Under the pieces are notes generated by a model. That model worked only from the letters and a program-made list of their open reading frames with translations. It ran no database searches and was not told the origin of the DNA. From positions 62,001 to 126,000 of the forward strand of contig NZ_QGDD01000009.1 of NCBI RefSeq assembly GCF_003160695.1: a stretch of DNA of 64,000 nucleotides, read 5' to 3'. Each line of letters starts with the position of its first letter. Within the stretch, counting starts at the first letter, position 1. The position numbers and the translations under genes are program-made. Shown one piece after another: positions 54,020 through 62,456 of the stretch. This DNA is from Nocardioides silvaticus (GTDB taxonomy: Bacteria > Actinomycetota > Actinomycetes > Propionibacteriales > Nocardioidaceae).

Positions 54020-55219
54020 TCAGCCCTTGAGCTTGTAGTCCGCCAGCATCGCGCGGCCGATGATCATCTTCTGGATGTCGGTCGTGCCCTCACCGATGAG
54101 CATGAACGCGACCTCGCGGTAGAGCCGCTCGATCTCGTACTCCTTGGAGTAGCCGTAGCCGCCGTGGATGCGGAAGGAGGCCTCCACGACCTCGTGGGCG
54201 TACTCGGAGGCGACCATCTTGGCCATGCCGGCCTCGACGTCCATCCGCTGGCCGCTGTCCTTCATCCGGGCGGCCTTGACCATCATCGTGTGGGCGACCT
54301 CGACCTTGGTGGCCATCTCCGCGATGCGGAAGAGGATCGCCTGGTGCTGGGCGATGGGCTTGCCGAACGTCTGCCGCTGCTGGGCGTAGGCCACGCCGAG
54401 CTCGAAGCCCCGCCAGGCCAGGCCGCAGGCACGGGCGGCGACGTTGACGCGACCGACCTCGACGCCGTCCATCATCTGGTAGAAGCCCTTGCCGGTCTCG
54501 CCGCCGAGGATCTGGTCGGCGCCGACCACGTGGTTCTCGAGCACCATCTCGGTGGTCTCGACGCCCTTGTAGCCCATCTTGTCGATCTTGCCGGGGATGG
54601 TGAGGCCGGGAGCGGTCTCGCCGAAGCCGGCCTCCTTCTCGATGAGGAAGGTCGTCATGTTGCGGTAGACCGAGTCGGCGCCCTCGTCGGTCTTGCAGAG
54701 GGTGGCCACCAGGCGCGACTCGGCGCCGTTGGTCAGCCACATCTTGGAGCCGGTGATCGCGTACGAGCCGTCGTCCTGCTTGACCGCCTTGGTCGAGACG
54801 GCGGAGACGTCGGACCCGAGACCCGGCTCGGACATCGAGAACGCGCCGCGCATCTCGCCGGTGGCCATCTGGGGCAGGTACTTCTGCTTCTGCTCCTCGG
54901 TGCCGTGCTGCATGACCATGTAGGCCACGATGAAGTGGGTGTTGATGACGCCGGAGACGCTCATCCAGCCGCGGGCGATCTCCTCGACGCACAGCGCGTA
55001 GGTGAGGAGCGACTCGCCGAGACCGCCGTACTCCTCGGGGATCATCAGGCCGAAGACGCCGAGCTCCTTGAGGCCCTCGACGATGTCGGTGGGGTACTCG
55101 TCGGCGTGCTCGAGCTCCTGGGCGACGGGGATGATCTGCTCGTCCACGAACACCCGGACGGCCTTGAGGATCTCGGTCTGGTCCTCGGTCAGGCCATCGG
55201 TCTCACACAGGCGGGGCAT
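54020..55219 (-). CDS. Acyl-CoA dehydrogenase
   Basis: 399 residues. FAD-dependent alpha,beta-dehydrogenation of acyl-CoA in the beta-oxidation/branched amino-acid pathways. FAD signatures are SMSEPGLGSDVSAVSTKA and IHGGYGYSKEYEIERLYREV, and the catalytic Glu is plausibly in YEIERLYRE. AGAGGT before ATG 55219 supports the start. Chain-length class cannot be assigned. The gene is monocistronic, with its terminator at 53972-54001. Confidence 0.95.
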   Translation of the reverse strand: MPRLCETDGLTEDQTEILKAVRVFVDEQIIPVAQELEHADEYPTDIVEGLKELGVFGLMIPEEYGGLGESLLTYALCVEEIARGWMSVSGVINTHFIVAYMVMQHGTEEQKQKYLPQMATGEMRGAFSMSEPGLGSDVSAVSTKAVKQDDGSYAITGSKMWLTNGAESRLVATLCKTDEGADSVYRNMTTFLIEKEAGFGETAPGLTIPGKIDKMGYKGVETTEMVLENHVVGADQILGGETGKGFYQMMDGVEVGRVNVAARACGLAWRGFELGVAYAQQRQTFGKPIAQHQAILFRIAEMATKVEVAHTMMVKAARMKDSGQRMDVEAGMAKMVASEYAHEVVEASFRIHGGYGYSKEYEIERLYREVAFMLIGEGTTDIQKMIIGRAMLADYKLKG

Positions 55220-55324
55220 CGCTACCTCTTTCGCTCCGGCAGGGCCGCAGTCGCGGCCACGGCAACCCCTCGGACTCTACCGGCGAGTAGCCTGCCCCTC
55301 CGCGCTCAGGCCGAGTGCGAGACG

Positions 55325-56371
55325 TCACACGGACCGGCTGCGTCCCACGTGCGCCGCGTAGTTGGCCAGGGCTGTGATCGACGCCTCAGCGACGGCGGCC
55401 TCGTCGTACGACGGCAGCGGGCGGGCCTTGCTCTCGTCGGGCACCAGCGCGTCGAGGTCACCGTGGACCCGGTAGCCGCGCTCCCGGATCGTGGCGACGG
55501 TCCGGCCGGCGAGGTCCTGCACCCAGCCGAGGTGCTCGGGCGGCAGCGTGAGCCTGGGACTGGCGCTGCGGGCCAGGACGCCGTGGGCGAACGGCTTGCG
55601 GACCGCCTCGGTGTAGTCGCGCTTGTAGTCGGGCAGCCGGTCGCCGAGCGCGAGGTTGAGCCGGCGGAACACCTCCGACTCCACGACGCCGAACGACGCG
55701 TTGACCGAGCCCTTCGGCCGGGTGACCGCGGCGCTGTCGAAGCCGACGACCGAGCCCATCAGGGTGAAGACGCCGTCCGGGTCCTGGGAGTACGACGGCA
55801 CGACGACCAGGTGCGTGCGCGACGGGTCCGCGGCCCGGCCCCAGCGGTCGAGGATGTCGACCGGGTCCTGGCGGCGCCAGAACTGCTCGGCCCACTCACC
55901 GCGACGGTCGCGCACGTTGTCGAGGAAGTCGGGGTAGCTCTCGGCGAGCCGGTGCTTGAGGAACTGCTGGTAGTCCGACGGCAGCTGCTGGGCCCAGTCC
56001 CGGACCGTCAGCACGACGTGCAGGTCGACGCCGGCCTCGTCCAGCAGGCCGGCGACGGCGGCGACGTCCTCGGGCCGCACCTCGGCCAGGTCCTCGTTGC
56101 TGGCGAGCAGGACCGCGCCCGCGGTGTCGCGGATCGTCGCCGGCACCTGGCGCAGCGCCTTCGGCCGGTGCTCGCCGGCGAACCCGGCCACCGGTCGCCA
56201 GCCCAGGGGCCGCAGCAGCCCGCCGATGTGGGCGGGCCGGCCGACGAACGGCAGCCCGATGCCCTCGGCCGCGAGCGCCTCGACCGACATCCACAGCCCC
56301 GCCTGGAGCGACGACGTGCCGGTCTTGCTGCAGCCGACGTGGAGGTAGAGCGGTCGGCGTTGATCGGTCAC
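55325..56371 (-). CDS. Sulfotransferase family protein
   Basis: 348 residues. PAPS-dependent sulfotransferase-like P-loop: LYLHVGCSKTGTSSLQAGLW provides the 5'-phosphosulfate-binding loop with KTGTSS, and DLHVVLTVRDWAQQLPSDYQQFLK the 3'-phosphate region (Arg-Asp). GTG 56371 begins VTDQRRPLYLHVG, leaving a short N-terminus. It is divergent from a glycosyltransferase, with a second sulfotransferase two genes on, suggesting a sulfated glycan or glycolipid. Confidence 0.85.
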   Translation of the reverse strand: MTDQRRPLYLHVGCSKTGTSSLQAGLWMSVEALAAEGIGLPFVGRPAHIGGLLRPLGWRPVAGFAGEHRPKALRQVPATIRDTAGAVLLASNEDLAEVRPEDVAAVAGLLDEAGVDLHVVLTVRDWAQQLPSDYQQFLKHRLAESYPDFLDNVRDRRGEWAEQFWRRQDPVDILDRWGRAADPSRTHLVVVPSYSQDPDGVFTLMGSVVGFDSAAVTRPKGSVNASFGVVESEVFRRLNLALGDRLPDYKRDYTEAVRKPFAHGVLARSASPRLTLPPEHLGWVQDLAGRTVATIRERGYRVHGDLDALVPDESKARPLPSYDEAAVAEASITALANYAAHVGRSRSV

Positions 56372-56433
56372 GCGGGCTAGCGTGCCAGACTCTCGTCCGC
56401 GGGCAGGCACGCGAGGCGCGAGAGGAGTCGGGG

Positions 56434-57333
56434 ATGGGCGCGGCAGGGACGACGGGCGGTCGGCCGGAGGTCGCGGTGATCACGATGGCGCGCGACGAGG
56501 GCGAGCTGCTCCCGGTCTGGGTGTCGCACTACGCGAAGCACGTCGGCATCGACAACCTCATCGTGCTCGACGACAGCTCCGTCGACGGCTCGACCGACGA
56601 CCTCGGCTGCACCGTCCACCGGGTGCCGCCGCTGAAGGGTGGGCTCGACTTCGAGCCGGTGCGGATGCGCCTGATGAACGGGATCGCCAACGGGCTGCTC
56701 GCCGTCTACGACTACGTCGTCTTCGTCGACGTCGACGAGTTCCTCGTGACCGACCCGGCGGTCCACCCGACGCTGCCCGACCTGCTCGAGGACCGCGGGC
56801 GCCCCGAGACGCTCGGGGTGATGGGCCTCAACGTGGTCCACGTCCCCGGTGCCGAGCCGACGCCCCTGGACCTGGGCCGGCCGGTGCTGGAGCAGCGCAG
56901 CTTCGCGAAGTTCACGCCACTGATGTGCAAGCCGTCGGTGAAGCGGATCAACGCCGGCTGGGCGATCTCCTCGCACGCGCTGAAGGCGCCGTACACCATC
57001 GACCCGGAGCTGTTCATGCTCCACCTCAAGTTCGCCGACCGCGACCGGCTGGCCGAGGTGGCGCGGCTGCGCAACGAGGTCAGCAAGGCCGACGGCCGCG
57101 CCGAGGACGCCAGCTGGGGCAAGGAGGCCGACCAGGTGCTGGCTATCTTCGACGAGGTCGTCGCCGACGTCGACGTGGACTCGATCCCGGAGTTCGACCC
57201 GGCCGAGGCGAACCTGGAGGAGATGGTGATCTTCCACAACGGCCGGCACCGCACGCCGAAGCAGGGCCAGATCGCCGCGCTGCGCCGGCAGCCCTTCACC
57301 CGCATCCCGCGCCGGCTCGCCGGCACCTTGTAG
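56434..57333 (+). CDS. Glycosyltransferase family 2-like protein
   Basis: 299 residues. GT-A-like domain: VAVITMARDEGELLPVWVSHYAKHVGIDNLIVLDDSSVDGSTDD at the N-terminus and DYVVFVDVDEFLVTD, with the DxD metal motif, near 95. The C-terminus FMLHLKFADRDR and later residues fit the Glyco_tranf_2_4 (DUF23/GT92-like) family. It is located between two sulfotransferases and is a likely partner in making a sulfated saccharide. No membrane helix seen. Confidence 0.85.
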   Translation: MGAAGTTGGRPEVAVITMARDEGELLPVWVSHYAKHVGIDNLIVLDDSSVDGSTDDLGCTVHRVPPLKGGLDFEPVRMRLMNGIANGLLAVYDYVVFVDVDEFLVTDPAVHPTLPDLLEDRGRPETLGVMGLNVVHVPGAEPTPLDLGRPVLEQRSFAKFTPLMCKPSVKRINAGWAISSHALKAPYTIDPELFMLHLKFADRDRLAEVARLRNEVSKADGRAEDASWGKEADQVLAIFDEVVADVDVDSIPEFDPAEANLEEMVIFHNGRHRTPKQGQIAALRRQPFTRIPRRLAGTL

Positions 57334-57400
57334 TCATCTCGCTCGCGAGGTCCGCGCCCTCGCCAGCTCGGGCGCGCGGCGCTCGTGCGAGGATCGCCGG

Positions 57401-58123
57401 GTGGAGTACGTCTTCGTCGTCACCTACGGCCGATCCGGCTCGACCCTGGTGCAGGGGATGCTCAACGCGATGCCGCGGACGCTGGTGCGAGGGGAGAACG
57501 GGCTCTACGTCCAGCACCTGTTCCGCGCTTGGCAGGCGGCCGACGAGATCCGCGAGCAGCGCAAGGGAGCGCCGGCCAACAAGCCGACGAACGCGTTCTA
57601 CGGCATCAACGCGCTGACGCGGAAGCGGTTCGTCCGCAACGCCCACCGGCTGGTCAAGGGTGGGCTCCTCGGCGCCGAGGACGAGCAGGACTATGACCGG
57701 CTCGGCTTCAAGGAGGTCGAGTGGCACCACCTCGAGCCCCAGGAGACCGCGCCGTTCTTCGACTGGTTCGACGAGGTCTGCCCCGATGCGAAGTACGTCC
57801 TCAACACCCGGGACGTCGAGCAGGTGATGGGCTCCGGCTTCTGGCAGCGCCGCGACGCCGAGGAGTCGGCGGCCGCCATCGACCGGGTGCTCGCGATCCA
57901 GGAGCACCTGCGCACGACGCGGCCGGACCGGGTCCTCGACACCCGCTACGAGGTCATCACCGGCGAGGACCGAGCCGCCTCCGACGCCGCCCTGACCCAG
58001 CTCGCGGAGTTCGTCCTCGGCCGGTGCGACGAGACCCAGCTCGACGCGCTGCGCGCGACGCTCGAGGTCGGCCATGGGCCGAACCCGTTCGGCAAGAGCC
58101 GCCGCGACCAGCAGGGCGCTTAA
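57401..58123 (+). CDS. Sulfotransferase family protein
   Basis: 240 residues. YVFVVTYGRSGSTLVQGMLNAM is the PAPS 5'-phosphate-binding P-loop (GRSGST), and CPDAKYVLNTRDVEQVM the 3'-phosphate-binding region with RD. The product size is compact, as for small actinobacterial sulfotransferases. GTG 57401 is used. It lies 67 nt after the glycosyltransferase on the same strand, so co-expression is likely. Confidence 0.85.
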   Translation: MEYVFVVTYGRSGSTLVQGMLNAMPRTLVRGENGLYVQHLFRAWQAADEIREQRKGAPANKPTNAFYGINALTRKRFVRNAHRLVKGGLLGAEDEQDYDRLGFKEVEWHHLEPQETAPFFDWFDEVCPDAKYVLNTRDVEQVMGSGFWQRRDAEESAAAIDRVLAIQEHLRTTRPDRVLDTRYEVITGEDRAASDAALTQLAEFVLGRCDETQLDALRATLEVGHGPNPFGKSRRDQQGA

Positions 58124-58194
58124 CCGGTCGCGCTCCTCAGGCCAGCGTGCCAGGGTGGCACCACCACTCCGAACGACGAGCGAGGAGAGCACCC

Positions 58195-58386
58195 ATGGCT
58201 GCACCGGCGGACCAGGACCCCAACCAGGACCTGAAGGCGAAGATGCGCGAAGCGCTCGACCGCAAGAACCACCAGGAGAAGGGCGTCCACCAGGACGGTC
58301 CGACCAAGGAGAAGGCTCACGGCTCGGAGGTCGTCGGCGGAGCCCCGAAGATGCATCGCCGCAAGGCCGGCGGCGGAGGCGCCTGA
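58195..58386 (+). CDS. DUF5302 small protein
   Basis: 63 residues. The sequence NQDLKAKMREALDRKNHQEKGVHQ, then KMHRRKAGGG at the end, matches the actinobacterial DUF5302 family. Highly charged, Lys/Gln/Asp-rich and probably disordered or helical. ATG 58195 has GAGGAG 9-10 nt upstream. Function unknown. Confidence 0.85.
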   Translation: MAAPADQDPNQDLKAKMREALDRKNHQEKGVHQDGPTKEKAHGSEVVGGAPKMHRRKAGGGGA

Positions 58387-58407
58387 CCTCGCCGCCCCCG
58401 GGGCGGG

Positions 58408-58413
58408 CAGAAT
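58408..58413 (+). promoter_or_regulatory. -10-like box, leaderless start
   Basis: CAGAAT with an 8-nt spacer to GTG 58422; a weaker match than the others. Confidence 0.4.
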
Positions 58414-58421
58414 GACCGCCC

Positions 58422-59489
58422 GTGAGCGAGACGACTGAGTCAAAGACCAACGGGGGCAACTTCTTCGAGGACTTCACCGTCGGCCAGGTGATCGAGCACG
58501 CGACGCCGCGCACGGTGACCGAGGGTGACCGAGCGCTGTACGGGGCGCTCTACCCGACCCGGTTCGCCGTGCCGTCGTCAGCGGCGTTCGCGGCCTCGGT
58601 GGGCCTCGACCCGCACCCGGTCGAGGAGCTGATCGCGTTCCACATCGCGTTCGGCAAGACGGTCCCGGACATCTCGCTCAACGCGGTCGCCAACCTCGGT
58701 TACGCCGAGCTGCGCTTCCACCGGTCGGTACGCCCCGGGGACACCCTCGCGACCCGCTCCGAGGTCATCGGCCTCAAGCAGAACTCCAACGGGAAGTCCG
58801 GCGTCGTCTACGTCCGCTCGACCGCGACCAACCAGCACGGCGAGGTCGTGCTGGACTGGTGCCGCTGGGTGATGGTGCACAAGCGCGACCCCGAGGCGCC
58901 CGCGCCCGAGACCGTGCTGCCCGAGCTCAAGAAGGCGCTGGAGCCCGGCGACCTGGTCGTGCCCGAGGGGCTCGACTTCTCGTCGTACGACTTCACGGCG
59001 GCGGGGGAGCCGCACCGCTTCGACGACTACGCGGTCGGCGAGCTGATCGACCACGTCGACGGCGTCACCTTCACCGACGCCGAGCACATGATGGCCACCC
59101 GGCTCTGGCAGAACACCGCCAAGGTGCACTTCAACACCGAGGCCCGCCCCGACGGCAACCGGCTGATCTACGGCGGCCACGTGATCTCGATGGCGCGCGC
59201 CCTGTCGTTCAACGGCCTCGCCAACGCCCAGCTGATCGTCGCGATCAACGGCGGCTCCCACGTGGCCCCGGCGTTCGCCGGTGACACGGTCTACGCCTGG
59301 TCCGAGGTGCTCGACAAGGCCGAGATCAGCGACAGCATCGGCGCCCTGCGGCTGCGCCTGGTCGCGACCAAGGGCCGCGACGAGACCACCACGCTGCGCA
59401 CGGAAGACCCTTCGACAGGCTCAGGGGCCGGTCGCTACAAGGACGGCGTGCTGCTCGACCTCGACTACTGGGCGCTCGTCCCTCGCTGA
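58422..59489 (+). CDS. MaoC family dehydratase (double hotdog)
   Basis: 355 residues. Two MaoC hotdog repeats. FFEDFTVGQVIEHATPRTVTEGDRALYGALY opens the first, with VRPGDTLATRSEVI; RFDDYAVGELIDHVDGVTFTDAEHMMATRL opens the second. It hydrates or dehydrates enoyl-CoA-type thioesters. Mesaconyl-CoA hydratase (Mch) has the same architecture and about the same length, so that is one candidate. Residues near 330-336 (DPSTGSG) come from a dispersed palindromic element. Confidence 0.87.
   Translation: MSETTESKTNGGNFFEDFTVGQVIEHATPRTVTEGDRALYGALYPTRFAVPSSAAFAASVGLDPHPVEELIAFHIAFGKTVPDISLNAVANLGYAELRFHRSVRPGDTLATRSEVIGLKQNSNGKSGVVYVRSTATNQHGEVVLDWCRWVMVHKRDPEAPAPETVLPELKKALEPGDLVVPEGLDFSSYDFTAAGEPHRFDDYAVGELIDHVDGVTFTDAEHMMATRLWQNTAKVHFNTEARPDGNRLIYGGHVISMARALSFNGLANAQLIVAINGGSHVAPAFAGDTVYAWSEVLDKAEISDSIGALRLRLVATKGRDETTTLRTEDPSTGSGAGRYKDGVLLDLDYWALVPR
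59406..59432. repeat. Dispersed palindromic mini-element (second copy)
   Basis: GACCCTTCGACAGGCTC followed by AGGGGCCGGTC. The first 17 bp equal positions 25534-25550, and again encode Asp-Pro-Ser-Thr-Gly-Ser in frame. Confidence 0.75.
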
Positions 59490-59498
59490 CAGCTCGGG

Positions 59499-60005
59499 CT
59501 ACTGCACCTCGACGTCGTGGACCGTGTAGTAGACCTCCTCGTCGACGGCGTTCTCCATGCGGTCGACGGAGACGCTGTCGGGCCAATCCTGGCCCTCGGG
59601 CCACGCGACGTCGACCTTGAACGCCTCGGTGTCGTTGGCCTCGTCGATGACCTCGTTGAGGGTCTTCCAGAGGTACTCCGGGGCGTCGTCGCCCTTCTTG
59701 AGGCCGCCGCGCATGCCCTTGAGGACGACGGCCGAGGTGACCTCGCCGTCCTCGACGGTGATCTCGACCGGGCCGGCGAGGGGGCAGAAGCAGGTCTGCT
59801 CGAGCACGTAGGTGTAGTCCGGCTCGGCGAACTCCGGGTAGGTGCCGACGGTCGGCTCCTCCGACGGAGTCGTCGACCCCGACTCCGACTCGGAGGACGC
59901 CCCGGCGGGGTCGTTCGCGGTCGGGCTGTCGTCGTCGTCACCGCTGCAACCGGCGAGGACGGAGAGGGCGAGGGCCGTGGTGGCCGCGCTGAGCAGGATC
60001 TTCAT
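59499..60005 (-). CDS. DUF6174 lipoprotein
   Basis: 168 residues. The signal peptide (ILLSAATTALALSV) has lipobox LAGC, and an acidic Asp/Ser linker follows. The mature domain (YTYVLEQTCFCPLAGPVEITVEDGEVTSAVV) carries the CFC motif of DUF6174. Function unknown; the paired Cys could form a redox or metal site. ATG 60005 is used. It is divergent from a histidine phosphatase. Confidence 0.85.
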   Translation of the reverse strand: MKILLSAATTALALSVLAGCSGDDDDSPTANDPAGASSESESGSTTPSEEPTVGTYPEFAEPDYTYVLEQTCFCPLAGPVEITVEDGEVTSAVVLKGMRGGLKKGDDAPEYLWKTLNEVIDEANDTEAFKVDVAWPEGQDWPDSVSVDRMENAVDEEVYYTVHDVEVQ

Positions 60006-60057
60006 GGTGGGTACGACGTTAGCGGCGTGGTCACGGTTCCACTGGCACGCTGGGGGC

Positions 60058-60618
60058 ATGGACTCCGAGCTCTGGCTGGTGCGGCACGGTGCGACCGAGT
60101 GGAGCGCGGCCAGCCGGCACACCTCGGTCACGGACCTCCCGCTGCTGCCGGAGGGGGAGCAGACGGCGCTGGGGCTGCGTGAGCGGCTCGCCGGAGTCGA
60201 CTTCCGGCTGGTGCTGACCAGCCCGCGGCAGCGCGCACGGCGCACCGCGGACCTCGCCGGGTTCCCCGACGCCGAGGTGACCGACGACCTCGTCGAGTGG
60301 GCCTACGGCGACTACGAGGGCCTGACCACGGCCCAGATCAGGGAGTCCGTGGCGGGGTGGACCGTCTGGACCCACCCCTCGCCCGGCGGCGAGACCGGGT
60401 CTGCCGTCGCTGCGCGGTGCGACCGCGTCGTGACCCGGGCGCGCGAGGCCGAGGGGCGCACGCTGGCGTTCGCGCACGGCCACTCGCTGCGGGTGCTCGC
60501 GGCCCGCTGGCTCGGTCTGCCACCCGAGGACGGGCGGCTGCTGCGCCTCGACACCGCGACCGTCTCGGTGCTCGGGTTCGAGCGCGAGACGCCGGTTGTC
60601 CTGCGCTGGAACGCGTGA
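60058..60618 (+). CDS. Histidine phosphatase family protein
   Basis: 186 residues. The phosphoglycerate-mutase-like RHG motif is in WLVRHGATEWSAASRHT (Arg9, His10), then LTSPRQRARRTADLAG, and VEWAYGDYEGLTTAQI and LAFAHGHSLRVLAARWLG carry the remaining phosphate-binding Arg, Glu and His. Could be a broad phosphatase or a 2,3-bisphosphoglycerate-type enzyme. ATG 60058 starts it, with no upstream ribosome site. Confidence 0.9.
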   Translation: MDSELWLVRHGATEWSAASRHTSVTDLPLLPEGEQTALGLRERLAGVDFRLVLTSPRQRARRTADLAGFPDAEVTDDLVEWAYGDYEGLTTAQIRESVAGWTVWTHPSPGGETGSAVAARCDRVVTRAREAEGRTLAFAHGHSLRVLAARWLGLPPEDGRLLRLDTATVSVLGFERETPVVLRWNA

Positions 60619-60660
60619 GTCGCCTTGACGTCCGGCCCCGACCGAAGCACGGTGTGACCC

Positions 60661-61308
60661 ATGTCTCTCCGCGTCGGCTGCCCCCGCTGCCCGGCGCCGG
60701 TGGCCGAGACCGGTGACGGTGGCTGGAGCTGCCCCGAGCACGGCGTCGTCGTGCCGCTCTGGCGTCCGGACGCGGCGTCGTACGACGACTTCGCGGCCCA
60801 TCTCGGGCACGCCGGCTCGTTCCCGACCTACCTGCCGTGGCCGCTCGGTCCGGGCTGGACGGTGACCGACTTCGCGACGGTCGCCGCGGAGGAACGCGGG
60901 CCCCGCGCCACGATGACGTGCGTCTCGGGCACCAGTGCCCTCGACGGCCCGGTCGACGTGATCGTGGTCAGCGAGGAGCCCGGCACCGGGCTCGGCGCGC
61001 GGATCGCCGGCGTCTCGCCGGCCGGGCGGGTCGATCCCGGCGACGAGGTCGGCGAGGGTCCGCCCTCGGTCAAGGTCCGGATCGGCAGCTTCCCGGTCGG
61101 GCTGTGGCCGGTGTCCGTCAGCTCCGCCGCCGGCGAGTGGGACCGTTCCGTGGTCGCCGGAGAGGCCGAGGGCCGCTGGCTCTGGCTGGTCCTCCGTCCC
61201 GCGTCGGCCGTCCTGCTGCTGCGTGACGACTGGATCCTGCGCGACGTCTCCGAGACCGGCCCCCAGCTGGTCGCCCTGCCGTTCGGCGGCCCCGCACCCT
61301 CCTGGTGA
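60661..61308 (+). CDS. DUF6758 family protein
   Basis: 215 residues. The N-terminal zinc-ribbon-like CPRCPAPVAETGDGGWSCPEHG (two Cys pairs) is followed by a conserved beta-rich domain. The segment SFPTYLPWPLGPGWTVTDFATV is a hallmark of the actinobacterial DUF6758 family. Function unknown. It precedes a convergent oxidoreductase gene and is found beside PHP and MarC genes in related genomes as far as I recall. Confidence 0.85.
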   Translation: MSLRVGCPRCPAPVAETGDGGWSCPEHGVVVPLWRPDAASYDDFAAHLGHAGSFPTYLPWPLGPGWTVTDFATVAAEERGPRATMTCVSGTSALDGPVDVIVVSEEPGTGLGARIAGVSPAGRVDPGDEVGEGPPSVKVRIGSFPVGLWPVSVSSAAGEWDRSVVAGEAEGRWLWLVLRPASAVLLLRDDWILRDVSETGPQLVALPFGGPAPSW

Positions 61309-62370
61309 CTAGCGGTGCCCGCGGGGCCGCGCGGTGATGACCGGGAGGTCGGCGAGCGTGACGATGCCGGGCGGCGCGGCGACGACGCTCGGCACGGCGT
61401 TGGTGACCGGCATCGCGGTGTAGATCATCCCGAGACCCATGAAGCCCTCCTCGTCCCAGCCGTCGTGGGGGAGGCAGTGGATGACCGTGCGCATGTTCGG
61501 TTCGCCGAACACCTGGATGTCGTGGCCGTGCTTGAGCGGCTTGGGCGGGGTGACGTGGTCGCCCATCACCCAGTTGAAGCCGACGCTGATGAGGTTGTCC
61601 TCGCCCACCCAGCCGCGGTGGTAGCCGTAGACGCCGCCCACCGTGCCCGCCGGGATCTGCATGAACCCCAGGTCGGTGTCGCCGGTCGCGGCGGTGAACG
61701 TGACGTCGAAGTCGATCCGGTCGAGCGTCACCTTCATCGCGTCGGCCATCATCGCCACCGACTCGGCGAACACCTCGCACTCGCGCCGGACCGACTCGGC
61801 CAGGCCGGGCGTGGCCGGGTCCTTCCCGAAGCCCATCGCGCTCTGCGTCTCGGCGGAGGCGTAGGTCGAGCAGTCGACGGACTCGGTGATCCGGACGTGG
61901 TCGATGCTGGCGCAGCTCGCGGTGAGGGCCAGCGCGACGATGTTGGTCATGCCCGGGTGGGCGCCGCTGCCGAAGATCGACGACTCGCCGCGCTTGCAGG
62001 CGTCCTCGACCCGCGCTCGCTCGGCCGGGTCGAGCTTGGTGCCGTTGATCCAGCCCGCGGTCGTGCAGACGTTGATCCCCGACTCGAGCAGGCGCACCAG
62101 CTCGTCGGTCGACGACCAGAGCGGGTTGTAGACGCACGCGTCCGGACGGAGCGCGACGAGCGCGTCGACGTCGTCGGTGGCCAGCACTCCGGACGGCTCG
62201 GGGTGGCCGGCGAGCTCGGCTGCGTCGACGCCGACCTTGTCGGGACCGTGGGCGTAGACCCCGACCAGCTCGAGGTCGGGCCGCGACAGGATCGCGTGGA
62301 GGGACCGGCGGCCCACGTTGCCGGTGGTCCACTGGATCACGCGGAGGGGAGCGGCGGCGTCGTACGTCAT
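61309..62370 (-). CDS. NAD(P)-dependent dehydrogenase, dihydrodipicolinate reductase-like
   Basis: 353 residues. Rossmann start RVIQWTTGNVGRRSLHAILSRPDLELVGVYAHGP with DapB-type fold, then VYNPLWSSTDELVRLLESGINVCTTAGWING and GAHPGMTNIVALAL. Proteins of this type include 2,4-diaminopentanoate dehydrogenase and uncharacterised terpenoid/steroid or amino-acid reductases. It is not DapB of lysine synthesis, which is shorter. ATG 62370 is used. It is divergent from a PHP gene. Confidence 0.85.
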   Translation of the reverse strand: MTYDAAAPLRVIQWTTGNVGRRSLHAILSRPDLELVGVYAHGPDKVGVDAAELAGHPEPSGVLATDDVDALVALRPDACVYNPLWSSTDELVRLLESGINVCTTAGWINGTKLDPAERARVEDACKRGESSIFGSGAHPGMTNIVALALTASCASIDHVRITESVDCSTYASAETQSAMGFGKDPATPGLAESVRRECEVFAESVAMMADAMKVTLDRIDFDVTFTAATGDTDLGFMQIPAGTVGGVYGYHRGWVGEDNLISVGFNWVMGDHVTPPKPLKHGHDIQVFGEPNMRTVIHCLPHDGWDEEGFMGLGMIYTAMPVTNAVPSVVAAPPGIVTLADLPVITARPRGHR

Positions 62371-62444
62371 GCGGCTGATCGAACCACCGCCCCGAGCCAG
62401 AAACAAGAACGTGTTCTAAAAATGCGACGCGGTGGTGTCGGCAC

Positions 62445-62450
62445 TAGATT
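62445..62450 (+). promoter_or_regulatory. -10 box, leaderless start
   Basis: TAGATT with a 6-nt spacer to GTG 62457. Confidence 0.5.
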
Positions 62451-62456
62451 GCTGCG

